This document shows positions 36,875-51,332 of a stretch of 64,000 bases of DNA, one piece after another. Position numbers and translations under genes: made by a program. The stretch's first letter is position 1, and the number at the start of each line of letters is the position of its first letter. Below the pieces are notes generated by a model that was given only the letters and a program-made list of their open reading frames with translations, was not told the origin of the DNA and ran no database searches. This stretch comes from Streptomyces fructofermentans (GTDB lineage Bacteria > Actinomycetota > Actinomycetes > Streptomycetales > Streptomycetaceae), in contig NZ_BMWD01000012.1 in assembly GCF_014651055.1 (NCBI RefSeq), positions 29,753 to 93,752 on the forward strand. Reading direction: 5' to 3'.

Positions 36875-37564
36875 ATGACAACCGGGGTACGCCGCAGGAT
36901 GGGTGTCGAGGAGCGGCGGCAGCAGTTGATCGGCGTCGCCCTCGACCTCTTCAGCCGACGCTCGCCCGACGACGTCTCGATCGACGAGATAGCCGCGGCC
37001 GCGGGCATCTCGCGGCCACTGGTCTACCACTACTTCCCGGGGAAGCAGAGCCTGTACGAGGCGGCGCTCACGCGTGCCTCGGACGATCTGGCGGAACGTT
37101 TCGTCGAACCGCAGGACGGCCCTCTCGGGGCCCGGCTGCTGCGGGTGATGCGGCGGTTCTTCGACTTCGTGGACGAGCACGGGCCCGGTTTCTCGGCGCT
37201 GATGCGCGGCGGCCCGGCGGTGGGTTCCACGAAGACGAACGCCCTCGTCGACGGCGTACGGCAGGCCGCGTACCTGGAGATCCTGGCGCATCTTCGGGTC
37301 GAGGAGCCGCCCGCCCGGCTCGAACTGGTCGTGCGCTCCTGGATCTCCCTGGCCGAGTCGACCGCGCTGATCTGGCTGGACGGCCGCCGGATTCCCCGCG
37401 GCGAACTGGAGGCGCAGCTCGTCCACGACTTCGCCGCGCTCGCCGCGGTGAGCGCGGCCCACGACGCCGAGATGGCCGGACTGCTGCGCCGCGTGTTCGC
37501 CGAGGAACCGGCCGAGAGCCCTTTCACGGACCTCGTCGGACGGCTGGTCTCCCTGGCGTCCTGA
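36875..37564 (+). CDS. TetR-family transcriptional regulator
   Basis: 229 aa. HTH at residues 15-60: RRQQLIGVALDLFSRRSPDD, then IDEIAAAAGISRPLVYHYFPGKQSLYEAAL, the TetR signature. The ligand domain is of the common TetR_C type (RRFFDFVDEHGPGFSALMR). The ATG has GTAAGG upstream. No gene is divergent; it may control itself or the tautomerase gene. Confidence 0.9.
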   Translation: MTTGVRRRMGVEERRQQLIGVALDLFSRRSPDDVSIDEIAAAAGISRPLVYHYFPGKQSLYEAALTRASDDLAERFVEPQDGPLGARLLRVMRRFFDFVDEHGPGFSALMRGGPAVGSTKTNALVDGVRQAAYLEILAHLRVEEPPARLELVVRSWISLAESTALIWLDGRRIPRGELEAQLVHDFAALAAVSAAHDAEMAGLLRRVFAEEPAESPFTDLVGRLVSLAS

Positions 37565-37655
37565 GGCGCCCCGTCCACGCTGCGTGAGCCGTGAGGCGCG
37601 GCGGGCGCGGGACGCGGGCGGGCGCGGGTGGCGCCGCACTCCGCCGCGGGACCGC

Positions 37656-38012
37656 TCAGTCCACGAACTTCTGGTACGAGGCGTCCAGGTCGCGTACCTC
37701 GGCGGAGGCGTGGAGGGTCAGTCCGGCGACCGGCTTCAGATGGGCCCGGAGCAGTCCGAGCGTCCGCTCGGTCAGCGCGGCCTTGGTCTCCGGGGTCCGG
37801 CCCGGCAGCAGGGCGAGGGTGACGTGCACCAGCGCGTGCCCCGACTCCTCGGCTCCCACGACGATGTCGTCCGTCGGCCGGAAGCGGGTCTTGCAGGCGT
37901 CGATGCCCGCCGCGGCGGTCTCCACGACCATCGTGTGCAGCGCCAGCGCGAAGCCCCGCCGGTCGAAGGCGCCGGCGAGCGGCTCGGAGTAGTCGACTGT
38001 GATCTGCGGCAT
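37656..38012 (-). CDS. 5-carboxymethyl-2-hydroxymuconate isomerase family protein
   Basis: 118 aa, CHMI/tautomerase-like with Pro next to the initiator Met (MPQITVDYSEP), which would be the catalytic N-terminal Pro. HTMVVETAAAGIDACKTRF and VHVTLALLPGRTPETKAAL are the family landmarks. No homoprotocatechuate degradation genes are nearby, so the substrate is uncertain. GGGAGC precedes the ATG. Confidence 0.82.
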   Translation of the reverse strand: MPQITVDYSEPLAGAFDRRGFALALHTMVVETAAAGIDACKTRFRPTDDIVVGAEESGHALVHVTLALLPGRTPETKAALTERTLGLLRAHLKPVAGLTLHASAEVRDLDASYQKFVD

Positions 38013-38191
38013 GATCGCTCCCGTTCCAGGTCGTCCGCCTCACCCTAGTCGCCGGGCGCGGAGGGCCGCGCCGCCGTCCGGTGCGTGGTCGGGCAGGACG
38101 GCGCCGTTCACGGCGATGGGGCAGGCCCGGAAACCGGACCTGCCCCACCCGTTCAGTGCCTCACCGTGTCAGTGCCCCAACGGTCGGGGAC

Positions 38192-43588
<5,397 letters not shown>

Positions 43589-43670
43589 AGGCGTGAACTC
43601 CTTGCGATTACGGCTCGATCGGGTCCGACCCCACGCCGCGGCACGGCCACGGTGCCGGGCGCCGGCGTGA

Positions 43671-43701
43671 CCGTATCGCTTGCGAAAGGTTTACAGCAAG
43701 A
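43671..43701 (-). promoter_or_regulatory. MalR-like operator overlapping the pullulanase promoter
   Basis: CTTGC (43679) and GCAAG (43696-43700) are inverted around 12 nt. Read on the coding strand, TTGCTG, an 18-nt spacer and TACGGT form -35 and -10 boxes, so a bound repressor would cover the promoter. The same 31-nt element is upstream of the amylase gene. The gap 43589-43999 has no gene; it also holds short CCCCGCACGGCC repeats and the terminator at 43957-43992. Confidence 0.75.
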
Positions 43702-43956
43702 GTCTTGAAACCGTCGGTAAGGAATTTCAGCGTCGATCCGGACTCGGCGCCTCAACCGGCCCCGCACGTATACGGACAAGGGGGTCCGGTCGGGGCGCCG
43801 GCGGCGTCCCGACCCGCGGCCGTCCGGCCAACCGGCCCCGTGTCGCGTGTGGTTGACCGCACAGTCGTCCCGCGCGGACACCTCGCACGGTCCGCCCCGC
43901 GCAGACGCCCCGCACGGCCGCCCCGCACGGCCCACCCGTGGCGGTGGCACGCCGAA

Positions 43957-43992
43957 GGGGCCCGGCCGCGGTGCGCACCGCGGCCGGGCCCC
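43957..43992. terminator. Intrinsic terminator of the alpha-amylase gene
   Basis: A 36-bp perfect palindrome (GGGGCCCGGCCGCGGTGC and complement) ends 8 nt downstream of the amylase stop codon. Confidence 0.85.
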
Positions 43993-43999
43993 CGCCGAG

Positions 44000-45382
44000 T
44001 CAGCAGCCGGTCCTGGCCGAGTGGATCGCCAGCGCCGTGTTGGCGCCGAGGGTGGCCGTGAACTGTCCGGAGCCGTTGACCGTGACGGTCGTGTTGTTCT
44101 GCACGTTGCAGTACGTCCCCGCCGCCATGGACGTCTGGTAGGTGCGGGACAGCGACGACGACTCGTGGTTGATGGCCACGAAGCCCTTGCTGCCGCGGCC
44201 GAAGGCGATGGCGTCGTTGCCGTTGTCCCACCAGTTGGTGACCGACTGTCCGCGCGTGTTGTTGCGGAAGGCGACCATCGACTGGATCTCCGGCCAGGCG
44301 TGCTGGCACTTCCAGCCGTTCTGCCAGCAGGCGTTGACGGTGCCGCCGTTCGGCGGTCCCGCGTCCGTCGAGGAGAACTCGTACCCGGAGTTGATGTCGG
44401 GCGCCCCGTACGGGTAGGCGAGCATGAAGACGTTCGCCAGGGTGTAGTTGGCGTTGTCCTTGTAGCTGAGCGTTGAGCCGTTGCGCTCGGTGTCGTGGTT
44501 GTCGACGAAGACGCCCGAGACACCGCTGCTCATGTACCCCCAGCCCTCACCGTAGTTCTTGAGGTAGGCGAGGTTCTCGTTGTTGAAGACCCGCTTGAGG
44601 TCGTAGGCGTACCTGAACTCCTGGACGTCCCCCGTACCGGTGTACTCGGTGGGCTGGACCGCTTCGCCGGAGCCGAAGATGGCCTCCTGCTTCCAGTACG
44701 CGGACGGGTTGCTCAGCCGGGACTTGATGTTGGCGAGGTCGGCGGCCGGCATGTGCTTGGCGGCGTCGATCCGGAAGCCGTCGACACCCAGTGAGAGCAG
44801 GTCGTTCATGTACCCGGCGATGGCCCCGCGGACGTAGTCCTCGCCGGTGTCCAGGTCGGCCAGGCCGACGAGTTCGCAGTTCTGGACGTTGGCCCGGTTG
44901 CCGTAGTCGCTGATGCTGGACGTGCAGTTGTCGAAGTCGAACGACGAGTACAGGCCCGGGTAGGCGTACTTGGTGTACGACGAGCCGCCGGTGCCGGTCC
45001 CGCTGCCCGCGGACATGTGGTTGATCACCGTGTCCGCGACCACCTTCACACCGGCCGCGTGGCAGGTGTTCACCATGTTCCGGAAGGCGGTCCGGTCGCC
45101 GAGGCGTCCGGCTATCCGGTAGCTGACGGGCTGGTAGGAGGTCCACCACTGCGAGCCCTGTATGTGCTCGGCGGGTGGTGAGACCTGGACGTATCCGTAT
45201 CCGGCCGGGCCCAGGCGGTCGGTGCATTCCTTGCCGACCGAGGCGAAGTTCCACTCGAACAGGACCGCGGTGACGTCCTTGGTGCCGGGTGGTGACGCCT
45301 GTGCGGTGCCGGTGGGGGCGATCACCGCGGCCGCGGTGCCCGCCACAAGGGCGAGGGCGGCGGCGAGAGTTCTCTTGGCCAT
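44000..45382 (-). CDS. Secreted alpha-amylase (GH13)
   Basis: 460 aa. Sec signal peptide (LAAALALVAGTAAAVIAPTGTAQA) and a GH13 domain with the nucleophile in GVDGFRIDAAKH (near residue 202), the acid Glu in GSGEAV (near 237) and FVDNHDTER (near 293). WPEIQSMVAF and the C-terminal beta domain follow. This is the usual short Streptomyces amylase without a starch-binding domain. It cleaves alpha-1,4 bonds of starch. ATG at 45382 with AGGAGG 4 nt upstream. Regulated through a MalR-like site at 45510-45540. Confidence 0.94.
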   Translation of the reverse strand: MAKRTLAAALALVAGTAAAVIAPTGTAQASPPGTKDVTAVLFEWNFASVGKECTDRLGPAGYGYVQVSPPAEHIQGSQWWTSYQPVSYRIAGRLGDRTAFRNMVNTCHAAGVKVVADTVINHMSAGSGTGTGGSSYTKYAYPGLYSSFDFDNCTSSISDYGNRANVQNCELVGLADLDTGEDYVRGAIAGYMNDLLSLGVDGFRIDAAKHMPAADLANIKSRLSNPSAYWKQEAIFGSGEAVQPTEYTGTGDVQEFRYAYDLKRVFNNENLAYLKNYGEGWGYMSSGVSGVFVDNHDTERNGSTLSYKDNANYTLANVFMLAYPYGAPDINSGYEFSSTDAGPPNGGTVNACWQNGWKCQHAWPEIQSMVAFRNNTRGQSVTNWWDNGNDAIAFGRGSKGFVAINHESSSLSRTYQTSMAAGTYCNVQNNTTVTVNGSGQFTATLGANTALAIHSARTGC

Positions 45383-45509
45383 GTGTCCTCCTGCACGGCG
45401 ATGTGCGGGTGGGTGGGGGAAGTTGCTGTCGGTACGGGTGGGTGGGGAGCGTAACGGGAGGTGCGTGAGCCGGAAGTTCTGTCATGAACAAATCCGGATG
45501 TGAGCGGGA

Positions 45510-45540
45510 CCGTACCGCTTGCAAGGAAGTTTCAGCAAGA
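45510..45540 (-). promoter_or_regulatory. MalR-like operator overlapping the alpha-amylase promoter
   Basis: Same 31-nt layout as at 43671-43701: CGCTTGC and CAGCAAGA are identical in both. On the coding strand TTGCTG, 18 nt and TACGGT serve as -35 and -10. It lies about 130 bp before the amylase start. Confidence 0.75.
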
Positions 45541-45563
45541 TGTCGAAAGCACTTCCAACGCAA

Positions 45564-45601
45564 GAAGCCCGGCCCACCCCCGTGAGGGTGGGCCGGGCTT
45601 C
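45564..45601 (-). terminator. Intrinsic terminator of the malEFG-aglA operon
   Basis: 16-bp perfect stem (GAAGCCCGGCCCACCC and complement) with a 6-nt loop, 10 nt past the aglA stop. It insulates the amylase promoter immediately downstream from operon read-through. Confidence 0.88.
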
Positions 45602-45611
45602 GGGGAACGCG

Positions 45612-47285
45612 TCAGACGGACCAGACCGTCGTGTCGGCGGGCAGCTCCAACTCGCCGTCGGTCACGGCGACCTCGCCGCTGGCGATGAGCACCCGGCCGC
45701 GCGCCGGGACACGGACCTTCGCGCCGGTCGTGTTGGTGACGCAGGTGAACTCGCCCCGCTGGAAGGCGAGTACGCCCTCGGGCGCGCTCAGCCAGCTCAC
45801 GGAGTCGCCCGCGCCGAGCTCGGGCCTGGACCGCCGGGCGGCCAGCGCGGCCCGGTAGAGCTCCAGGGTGGAGCCCTCCACGCCGGACTGCGCCTCGACG
45901 CTCAGCTCGCTCCAGCCGGCCGGCTGGGGAAGCCAGCTGCCGCCGTCGCCGAACCCGTACGAGGAGCCGTCCCGCGTCCACGGGATCGGCACCCGGCATC
46001 CGTCGCGGAAGCCGTCCTGGCCCGCGCCCCGGAAGTACGCCGGGTCCTGGCGCACCTCGTCCGGCAGGTCGACGACGTCCGGCAGGCCCAGCTCCTCGCC
46101 CTGGTACAGGTAGGCGGACCCGGGCAGCGCGAGCATCAGGAGCGTCGCGGCGCGCGCCCGGCGCAGCCCCAGCCCACGGTCGCCCGCGGTGCGGATCTGG
46201 GTGCCGAGCCCGGGCGGGTTGCCGAACCGGGTCGCGTGCCGGGTCACGTCGTGGTTGGAGAGCACCCAGGTGGCGGGAGCGCCCACCGGACGCATCGCGT
46301 CGAGGGTGCGGTCCACGCACGAGCGCAGCTCCTCGGCGTCCCAGGCGGCGCTGAGGTACTGGAAGTTGAACGCCTGGTGCAGTTCGTCGGGGCGCACGTA
46401 GTTCGCGGTGCGCTCGACCGTCGGCGTCCACGCCTCGGCGACGAAGATGCGCTCGCCCGCGTACTCGTCGAGCACCACCCGCCAGGAGCGGTAGATCTCG
46501 TGCACGCCGTCCTGGTCGAAGAACGGCATGACGTCGTTGCCGAGCAGCTTCAGCTGGTCGTGGTCGCCCAGGTCCGGCAGGCCCGGGGCCTTGACCAGTC
46601 CGTGGGCCACGTCGATGCGGAAGCCGTCGACGCCCATGTCGAGCCAGAACCGCAGGACCGAGCGGAACTCGTCGCCGACGGCCGGGTGGTCCCAGTTGAA
46701 GTCGGGCTGCTCGGGCGCGAACAGGTGGAGGTACCAGTCCCCCGGGGTGCCGTCCGGCTCGGTCACCCGTGTCCAGGCGGGGCCGCCGAAGATGGACTCC
46801 CAGTCGTTGGGCGGCAGTTCGCCGTCGGCCCCCTTGCCGGGGCGGAAGTGGTAGCGCTCCCGCAGCGGGGAGCCCGGGCCCTCGGCGAGGGCGCGCTTGA
46901 ACCACTCGTGCTGGTCGGAGGAGTGGTTGGGCACGAGGTCCACGATGACGCGCAGGGACAGCCCGTGGGCGTCGCGGATCAGGGCGTCGGCGTCGAGCAG
47001 GTTGCCGAACATCGGGTCCACGGCACGGTAGTCCGCCACGTCGTAGCCGGCGTCGGCCTGCGGCGAGGCGTAGAAGGGGCTGAGCCACACGGCGTCCACA
47101 CCGAGGTCGCGCAGGTACGGCAGTCGGGAACGTACGCCCTCCAGGTCGCCCATGCCGTCGCCGTTGCTGTCGGCGAAGCTGCGCGGATAGACCTGGTAGA
47201 TCACCGCGTCGCGCCACCAGTCGCGGTGGGTGGCGACGGTGGCGAGGGCGGAGGTCGGGGCCGGGTCGGCGGAGTGCTGGCTCAT
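45612..47285 (-). CDS. aglA: Intracellular alpha-glucosidase (GH13, maltodextrin hydrolase)
   Basis: 557 aa without signal peptide, so cytosolic. It follows the malEFG importer genes and should release glucose from imported maltodextrins. GH13 landmarks: WWRDAVIYQVYPRSFADSNG, GFRIDVAHG (nucleophile, near residue 224), VAEAWTP (acid, near 281) and LSNHDVTRH (near 343). The ATG at 47285 has AAGGA upstream. It resembles the oligo-1,6-glucosidase/alpha-glucosidase group; whether it prefers 1,4 or 1,6 bonds cannot be told from sequence alone. Confidence 0.92.
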   Translation of the reverse strand: MSQHSADPAPTSALATVATHRDWWRDAVIYQVYPRSFADSNGDGMGDLEGVRSRLPYLRDLGVDAVWLSPFYASPQADAGYDVADYRAVDPMFGNLLDADALIRDAHGLSLRVIVDLVPNHSSDQHEWFKRALAEGPGSPLRERYHFRPGKGADGELPPNDWESIFGGPAWTRVTEPDGTPGDWYLHLFAPEQPDFNWDHPAVGDEFRSVLRFWLDMGVDGFRIDVAHGLVKAPGLPDLGDHDQLKLLGNDVMPFFDQDGVHEIYRSWRVVLDEYAGERIFVAEAWTPTVERTANYVRPDELHQAFNFQYLSAAWDAEELRSCVDRTLDAMRPVGAPATWVLSNHDVTRHATRFGNPPGLGTQIRTAGDRGLGLRRARAATLLMLALPGSAYLYQGEELGLPDVVDLPDEVRQDPAYFRGAGQDGFRDGCRVPIPWTRDGSSYGFGDGGSWLPQPAGWSELSVEAQSGVEGSTLELYRAALAARRSRPELGAGDSVSWLSAPEGVLAFQRGEFTCVTNTTGAKVRVPARGRVLIASGEVAVTDGELELPADTTVWSV

Positions 47286-47482
47286 GGCGTCCTTGAGGCG
47301 ATGGGGGTCCCCCCGCTCGAGCACAGCCGAGAGTGGGGGAGGAATTCGGGTCATGGGGTCGGGTACGGCCGAGCGGGCGGGAGGAGGATGACGAGGCGGC
47401 CGCGGTGCCGGCGGGGTCGGATGGACACCGCGGCCGCCACCCGCGCGCCACTGGGGCGCGCGGGAGCTCGGCCTCGCGGGCG

Positions 47483-48397
47483 TCAGCCCTTGGTTCCGCC
47501 CGCGGTCAGTCCGGTCACCAGGTTCTTCTGCACGAGGTAGAAGAACGCGGAGACCGGGATGGCCACCAGCACCGCGGTGGCGGCCATGAGGTTGCGCTGC
47601 GCGTCGTGCTCGCTCACGAAGCTCTGCAGGCCGACGGCGAAGGTGTACTTCGTGTCGGACAGCATGAACGTCGAGGCGAAGGCGACCTCGCCGAACGCGG
47701 TGATGAAGCTGTAGAACGCGGCGACGGCCAGACCCGGCTTGGCGAGCGGCAGGATCAGCCGCGCGAACGTGCCGAAGGGCGACAGTCCGTCGACGCGGCC
47801 CGCCTCGTCGATCTCGAAGGGGATGGTGTCGAAGTACCCCTTGAGCAGCCACGCGCAGTACGGCACGGCGGTCGAGCAGTAGACCAGGACCAGGCCGAAG
47901 TAGTTGTCGATGAGCTGGAGTTCCGAAAGGATCTCGTACATCGGGACCATCAGCACCGCGACCGGGAACATCTGCGTGACCAGCAGCACCCACATGAACT
48001 TCTTGTAGCCGGGGAAGCGCATGCGGGACACCGCGTAGCCGGTGGTGGCCGCGACCAGCACGCCTATGACGGTCGTGCCGATCGACACGACGAGCGTGCT
48101 CACCAGCCAGTCGAAGAACGGCGTGTGCTGGAGGACGAACGCGTAGTTGTCGAACGTCATCTTGCCGAGGATGTCCCCGGGGTGCAGGTAGTCGTCCTTG
48201 TCCGGGCCGAGCGACAGGTAGACGAGCCACGCGATCGGGAACAGCGCGATCAGGCTCGCGACGATCAGGAGGCCGTGCGAGGTGAGCGAGCCGGCGAGGC
48301 TGCGCTCTCCGCGCCGGACCGCCCGGCGCGGAGGCACGGGGGCCTCGGGGGCCCGGTCGTCCGCCGGTGCGGAGCTCTGGACTGTGGTGGTGCTCAT
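47483..48397 (-). CDS. malG: Maltose/maltodextrin ABC transporter permease MalG
   Basis: 304 aa, six membrane segments, beginning LTSHGLLIVASLIALFPIAW. The EAA loop that contacts the ATPase reads FEIDEAGRVDGLSPFGTFARLILPL (about 190-215). ATG at 48397 with AGGAG 5 nt upstream. Only 13 bp separate it from malF, showing one operon. The ATPase (MsiK in Streptomyces) is encoded elsewhere. Confidence 0.95.
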   Translation of the reverse strand: MSTTTVQSSAPADDRAPEAPVPPRRAVRRGERSLAGSLTSHGLLIVASLIALFPIAWLVYLSLGPDKDDYLHPGDILGKMTFDNYAFVLQHTPFFDWLVSTLVVSIGTTVIGVLVAATTGYAVSRMRFPGYKKFMWVLLVTQMFPVAVLMVPMYEILSELQLIDNYFGLVLVYCSTAVPYCAWLLKGYFDTIPFEIDEAGRVDGLSPFGTFARLILPLAKPGLAVAAFYSFITAFGEVAFASTFMLSDTKYTFAVGLQSFVSEHDAQRNLMAATAVLVAIPVSAFFYLVQKNLVTGLTAGGTKG

Positions 48398-48410
48398 GGG
48401 GGCTCCTGCC

Positions 48411-49415
48411 TCAGATCGCGAGCTGCTGCTCATTGCGGGCCAGCCAGCGGCGGTAGACGGAGGTGAAGACGATCAGGATGGAGAGCAGCAGGACGCCGTA
48501 CGCGGCGGACTGCGCGTAGTCGCGCGGCTGCTGTCCGAAGCCCAGGTAGTAGGCCCAGGTGACGAGGATCTGCGCGTCCGGCGCGGTGTCGCCGAAGAGC
48601 AGGAAGATGATGGCGAACTGGTTGAACGTCCAGATGATGCCCAGCAGGACGACGGTGGAGCTGACCGACCTGAGGCCCGGGAGCGTGACGTACCGGAAGC
48701 GCTGCCAGGCGTTGGCGCCGTCCATCTCCGCGGCCTCGTACAGCGCGCCGTCGATGGACTGGAGCCCGCCGAGCAGCGAGACCATCATGAACGGCACGCC
48801 GCACCAGGTGTTGACCATGATGGCGGCGGTGCGCTGCCAGAAGGTGTCCTCCAGCCACAGCGGCGACGGCAGGTGCACCGCGTCGAGCATGGAGTTGATG
48901 ACACCGCCGTCGGCGAGCATGAAGCGCCAGCCGAACACGGTCACGAAGGTCGGCACGGCCCAGGGCAGCACCAGTATCAGGCGGTAGAAGGTGCGGCCGC
49001 GCAGCTTCTGGTTGAGCAGCATCGCGAGGCCGAGACCGATGACGTAGTGGAGCAGGACGCACAGCGCCGTCCACACGATCGTCCAGATGAAGTGCGACCA
49101 GAAGCGGTCGTACGCCGTCGGGCCCCAGAGGATGTCGGCGTAGTTGTCCAGGCCGATGAACTCGTAGGTGGCCTCGATGTGGTTGGCGCCGATCGTACGG
49201 GCCGAGTTGAGGCTGGTGGCATCCGTGAACGTCAGGTAGATGCCCCGCACCAGCGGGTAGAGCACCAGTACGCCGAGTACGACCACCACGGGGGCGATCA
49301 TCGCGTACGCGTACCAGAACTTCTGGTACGAGTGCTTCAGGCGCTGGAGCGGACCGGGGCGGGGGCCTCGGTCACCGCGCCGTTTGCCGGTCGCACGGTC
49401 GATGACGACTGTCAT
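48411..49415 (-). CDS. malF: Maltose/maltodextrin ABC transporter permease MalF
   Basis: 334 aa, six membrane segments starting with WYAYAMIAPVVVVLGVLVLY. The EAA loop is YEAAEMDGANAWQRFRYVTLPGL. Shorter than enterobacterial MalF because it lacks the large periplasmic P2 domain, as is normal for Gram-positive relatives. It pairs with MalG to form the membrane channel. Confidence 0.95.
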   Translation of the reverse strand: MTVVIDRATGKRRGDRGPRPGPLQRLKHSYQKFWYAYAMIAPVVVVLGVLVLYPLVRGIYLTFTDATSLNSARTIGANHIEATYEFIGLDNYADILWGPTAYDRFWSHFIWTIVWTALCVLLHYVIGLGLAMLLNQKLRGRTFYRLILVLPWAVPTFVTVFGWRFMLADGGVINSMLDAVHLPSPLWLEDTFWQRTAAIMVNTWCGVPFMMVSLLGGLQSIDGALYEAAEMDGANAWQRFRYVTLPGLRSVSSTVVLLGIIWTFNQFAIIFLLFGDTAPDAQILVTWAYYLGFGQQPRDYAQSAAYGVLLLSILIVFTSVYRRWLARNEQQLAI

Positions 49416-49578
49416 GGTTCGACACCTTCTGGAAGATCAGGGGAGTTGGACGCGGGGCCCGTGCGCCCCCGCCGGGGCGCACAGGCCGATGGCCGCCGGT
49501 TCCGTCTCCCGTTCTCACGGGCCCCCGGGCCCTCGACCTGGGTCGTGGGCTCGGGGGAGGTTCCGGCGGCCGCGCGGA

Positions 49579-50856
49579 TCACTTACTGAAGTCCGGAACC
49601 AGCTTGGCGATCGCGGTCTCCGCGGTGCTCAGTCCCTTGTCCAGCGACACCTTGCCGCCGGCGATCTTGGGCAGCTCGGTGTCGAGCGGGCCCCACAGCG
49701 AGCCGTACTCCGGCAGCGCCGGGCGCGGCTGGGCGGCGGGCAGGACGCCCTGGTAGCCGGCGATGCCCGGGTCGGCCTTGACCTCGGCGGTGTAGGCGTC
49801 GTCACGCGTGGGCAGCGTGGAGTTCTTCAGGGCGATCTGCGACTGCGACTTCGCAGAGGTCATGAACTTCACGAACTTCAGCGAGGCCTCCTGGTGGGCC
49901 TTGTCCGAGCCCGCGTACACGGAGAGGTTGTGGCCGCCGGTCGGGGCGCCCGCCTTGCCGCTGGAGCCGGCCGGGACGGTCGCGATGCCGAGGTTCGACT
50001 TGTCCGAGAACGCCGAGCCCTTGTAGAAGTTCGTGATCTCCCACGGGCCCTGGATGATCGAGGCGACCTTGCCGTTGACGAAGGCGTCCTGGATGTGGGC
50101 GTACGCGTCGGCGGTGGTGTCCGCCTTGTGCAGGCCCTTGCCGGAGAACAGGCCCTTCCAGGTGCCGAAGGCCTTCTTGGCCTCGGGCGAGTTCACCGTG
50201 ATCTTCTTGGCGTCGGCGTCGACGGTGTTCGTGCCCTCGCCGTACAGGAAGGACTGCGCGTAGTAGGCCTGGGTCGAGCCCCAGTAGCCGTCCACGCCCG
50301 TCTTCTTCTTGATCGTCGCGGCGGCGGTCTTCAGGTCGCCCCAGGTCTTGGGGGCCTCCTCGATGCCGGCCTTCTCGAACAGCGCCTTGTTGTAGACGAG
50401 CGCGAGGGTGTCGGTGACGAACGGCACACCGTACGTCTTGCCGTCGAACTTGGCCTGCTCGATCAGGTTGGGCTGGAACTTGTCCTGCTCCGCGAGGGCC
50501 TCGGTGCCGTCGAGGGGCAGGAAGAAGCCCTTCTTGGCGAACGCGGGGGTCCAGCCGACCTCGGAGCGCAGGATGTCCGGCGCGCCCTTCGAACCGGCGG
50601 CGGTGTCGAACTTGTTCTGCGCCTGGTCGAACGGCACGTTGACGTACTTGACCTTGATGTTCGGGTTGGCCTTCTCGAATTCCTTCGCGAGGGCCTTGTA
50701 CGTCGGTGCCTCGTTGGTGGCGTTGGACGTGTCCCACCACGTGAGGGTGACCGGGCCGTCGGCCTTGCCACTGTCGCTGTCGCTGTCTCCGCCGCAGGCC
50801 GTCGCCGCGAGGGCGAGGGACGCCACAAGTGCGGTGGCCGCTATGCCACGCCGCAT
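49579..50856 (-). CDS. malE: Maltose/maltodextrin-binding lipoprotein MalE
   Basis: 425 aa extracellular substrate-binding protein. Signal peptide and lipobox-like ATACGGD near residue 22 anchor it to the membrane. The mature domain has VTLTWWDTSNATNEAP, YGVPFVTDTLALVYNKALF and FVNGKVASIIQGPWEI, typical of family 1 sugar-binding proteins. ATG at 50856 with AAGGAG 6 nt upstream. First gene of malE-malF-malG-aglA; the promoter region with its operator is at 50970-51012, divergent from malR. Confidence 0.95.
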   Translation of the reverse strand: MRRGIAATALVASLALAATACGGDSDSDSGKADGPVTLTWWDTSNATNEAPTYKALAKEFEKANPNIKVKYVNVPFDQAQNKFDTAAGSKGAPDILRSEVGWTPAFAKKGFFLPLDGTEALAEQDKFQPNLIEQAKFDGKTYGVPFVTDTLALVYNKALFEKAGIEEAPKTWGDLKTAAATIKKKTGVDGYWGSTQAYYAQSFLYGEGTNTVDADAKKITVNSPEAKKAFGTWKGLFSGKGLHKADTTADAYAHIQDAFVNGKVASIIQGPWEITNFYKGSAFSDKSNLGIATVPAGSSGKAGAPTGGHNLSVYAGSDKAHQEASLKFVKFMTSAKSQSQIALKNSTLPTRDDAYTAEVKADPGIAGYQGVLPAAQPRPALPEYGSLWGPLDTELPKIAGGKVSLDKGLSTAETAIAKLVPDFSK

Positions 50857-50969
50857 GAGTTCTCCTTGAGGGTGAAAGCCCGTGTGCTTGAGGAAACGGC
50901 CCCGTCCGCCGTCCCTGCCGACTTGCCGACTGCGCCGTTGCCGCCGCCGGGCGACGTGAACGTAACAGC

Positions 50970-51012
50970 CATGTAAGCGTTGCGAAAGACCTTGCAGCAA
51001 AAAAGTGCAAGG
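50970..51012 (-). promoter_or_regulatory. MalR operator/promoter of malE
   Basis: GTTGCGAAAG and GCAGCAAAA match the pullulanase and amylase elements with one extra base between them. CCTTGC-N11-GCAAGG (50990-51012) is an additional perfect 6-bp dyad. On the coding strand TTGCTG, a 19-nt spacer and TACATG are candidate -35 and -10 boxes. Confidence 0.75.
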
Positions 51013-51097
51013 CCCGCAGAGAGTTACTCCGCCGTGACCACTTCTCGACCGTCCCGAAGCCTTCCGGAAGCCCGTTTCACCGGGGAAGGGGCCGCTG

Positions 51098-51128
51098 TGC
51101 AAGACTCTGCAAGCTCTTGCCATACGTG
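51098..51128 (+). promoter_or_regulatory. MalR operator/promoter of malR
   Basis: TGCAAG-N4-TGCAAG-N2-CTTGC: a direct repeat followed by an inverted half-site. TGCAAG (51098) and TACGTG (51123) with 19 nt between them would be weak promoter boxes, as in the other three mal elements. This implies autoregulation of malR. Confidence 0.6.
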
Positions 51129-51332
51129 TCCGTCACGGGGATCATCGGCCCGTCTGCGCCTTGCAGGAACCACCCCCTTCCCGCACGGCGCACGCGGCGG
51201 ACGCCCCACCGATGCCGACGAGAATCACGAGGGAACGCGATGACGCAGCAGCCCGGACCGGGCCGTTCAAGTGCCCGCACACGGCGTTCGTTTGGTGGGC
51301 AAGGTGATTCGCGGCCGGTACAGTCCAATCCC

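Noticed and set aside
45519..47540. 673-codon frame opposite aglA
   Set aside because: No domain and no ribosome binding site; aglA on the other strand has all GH13 catalytic motifs.
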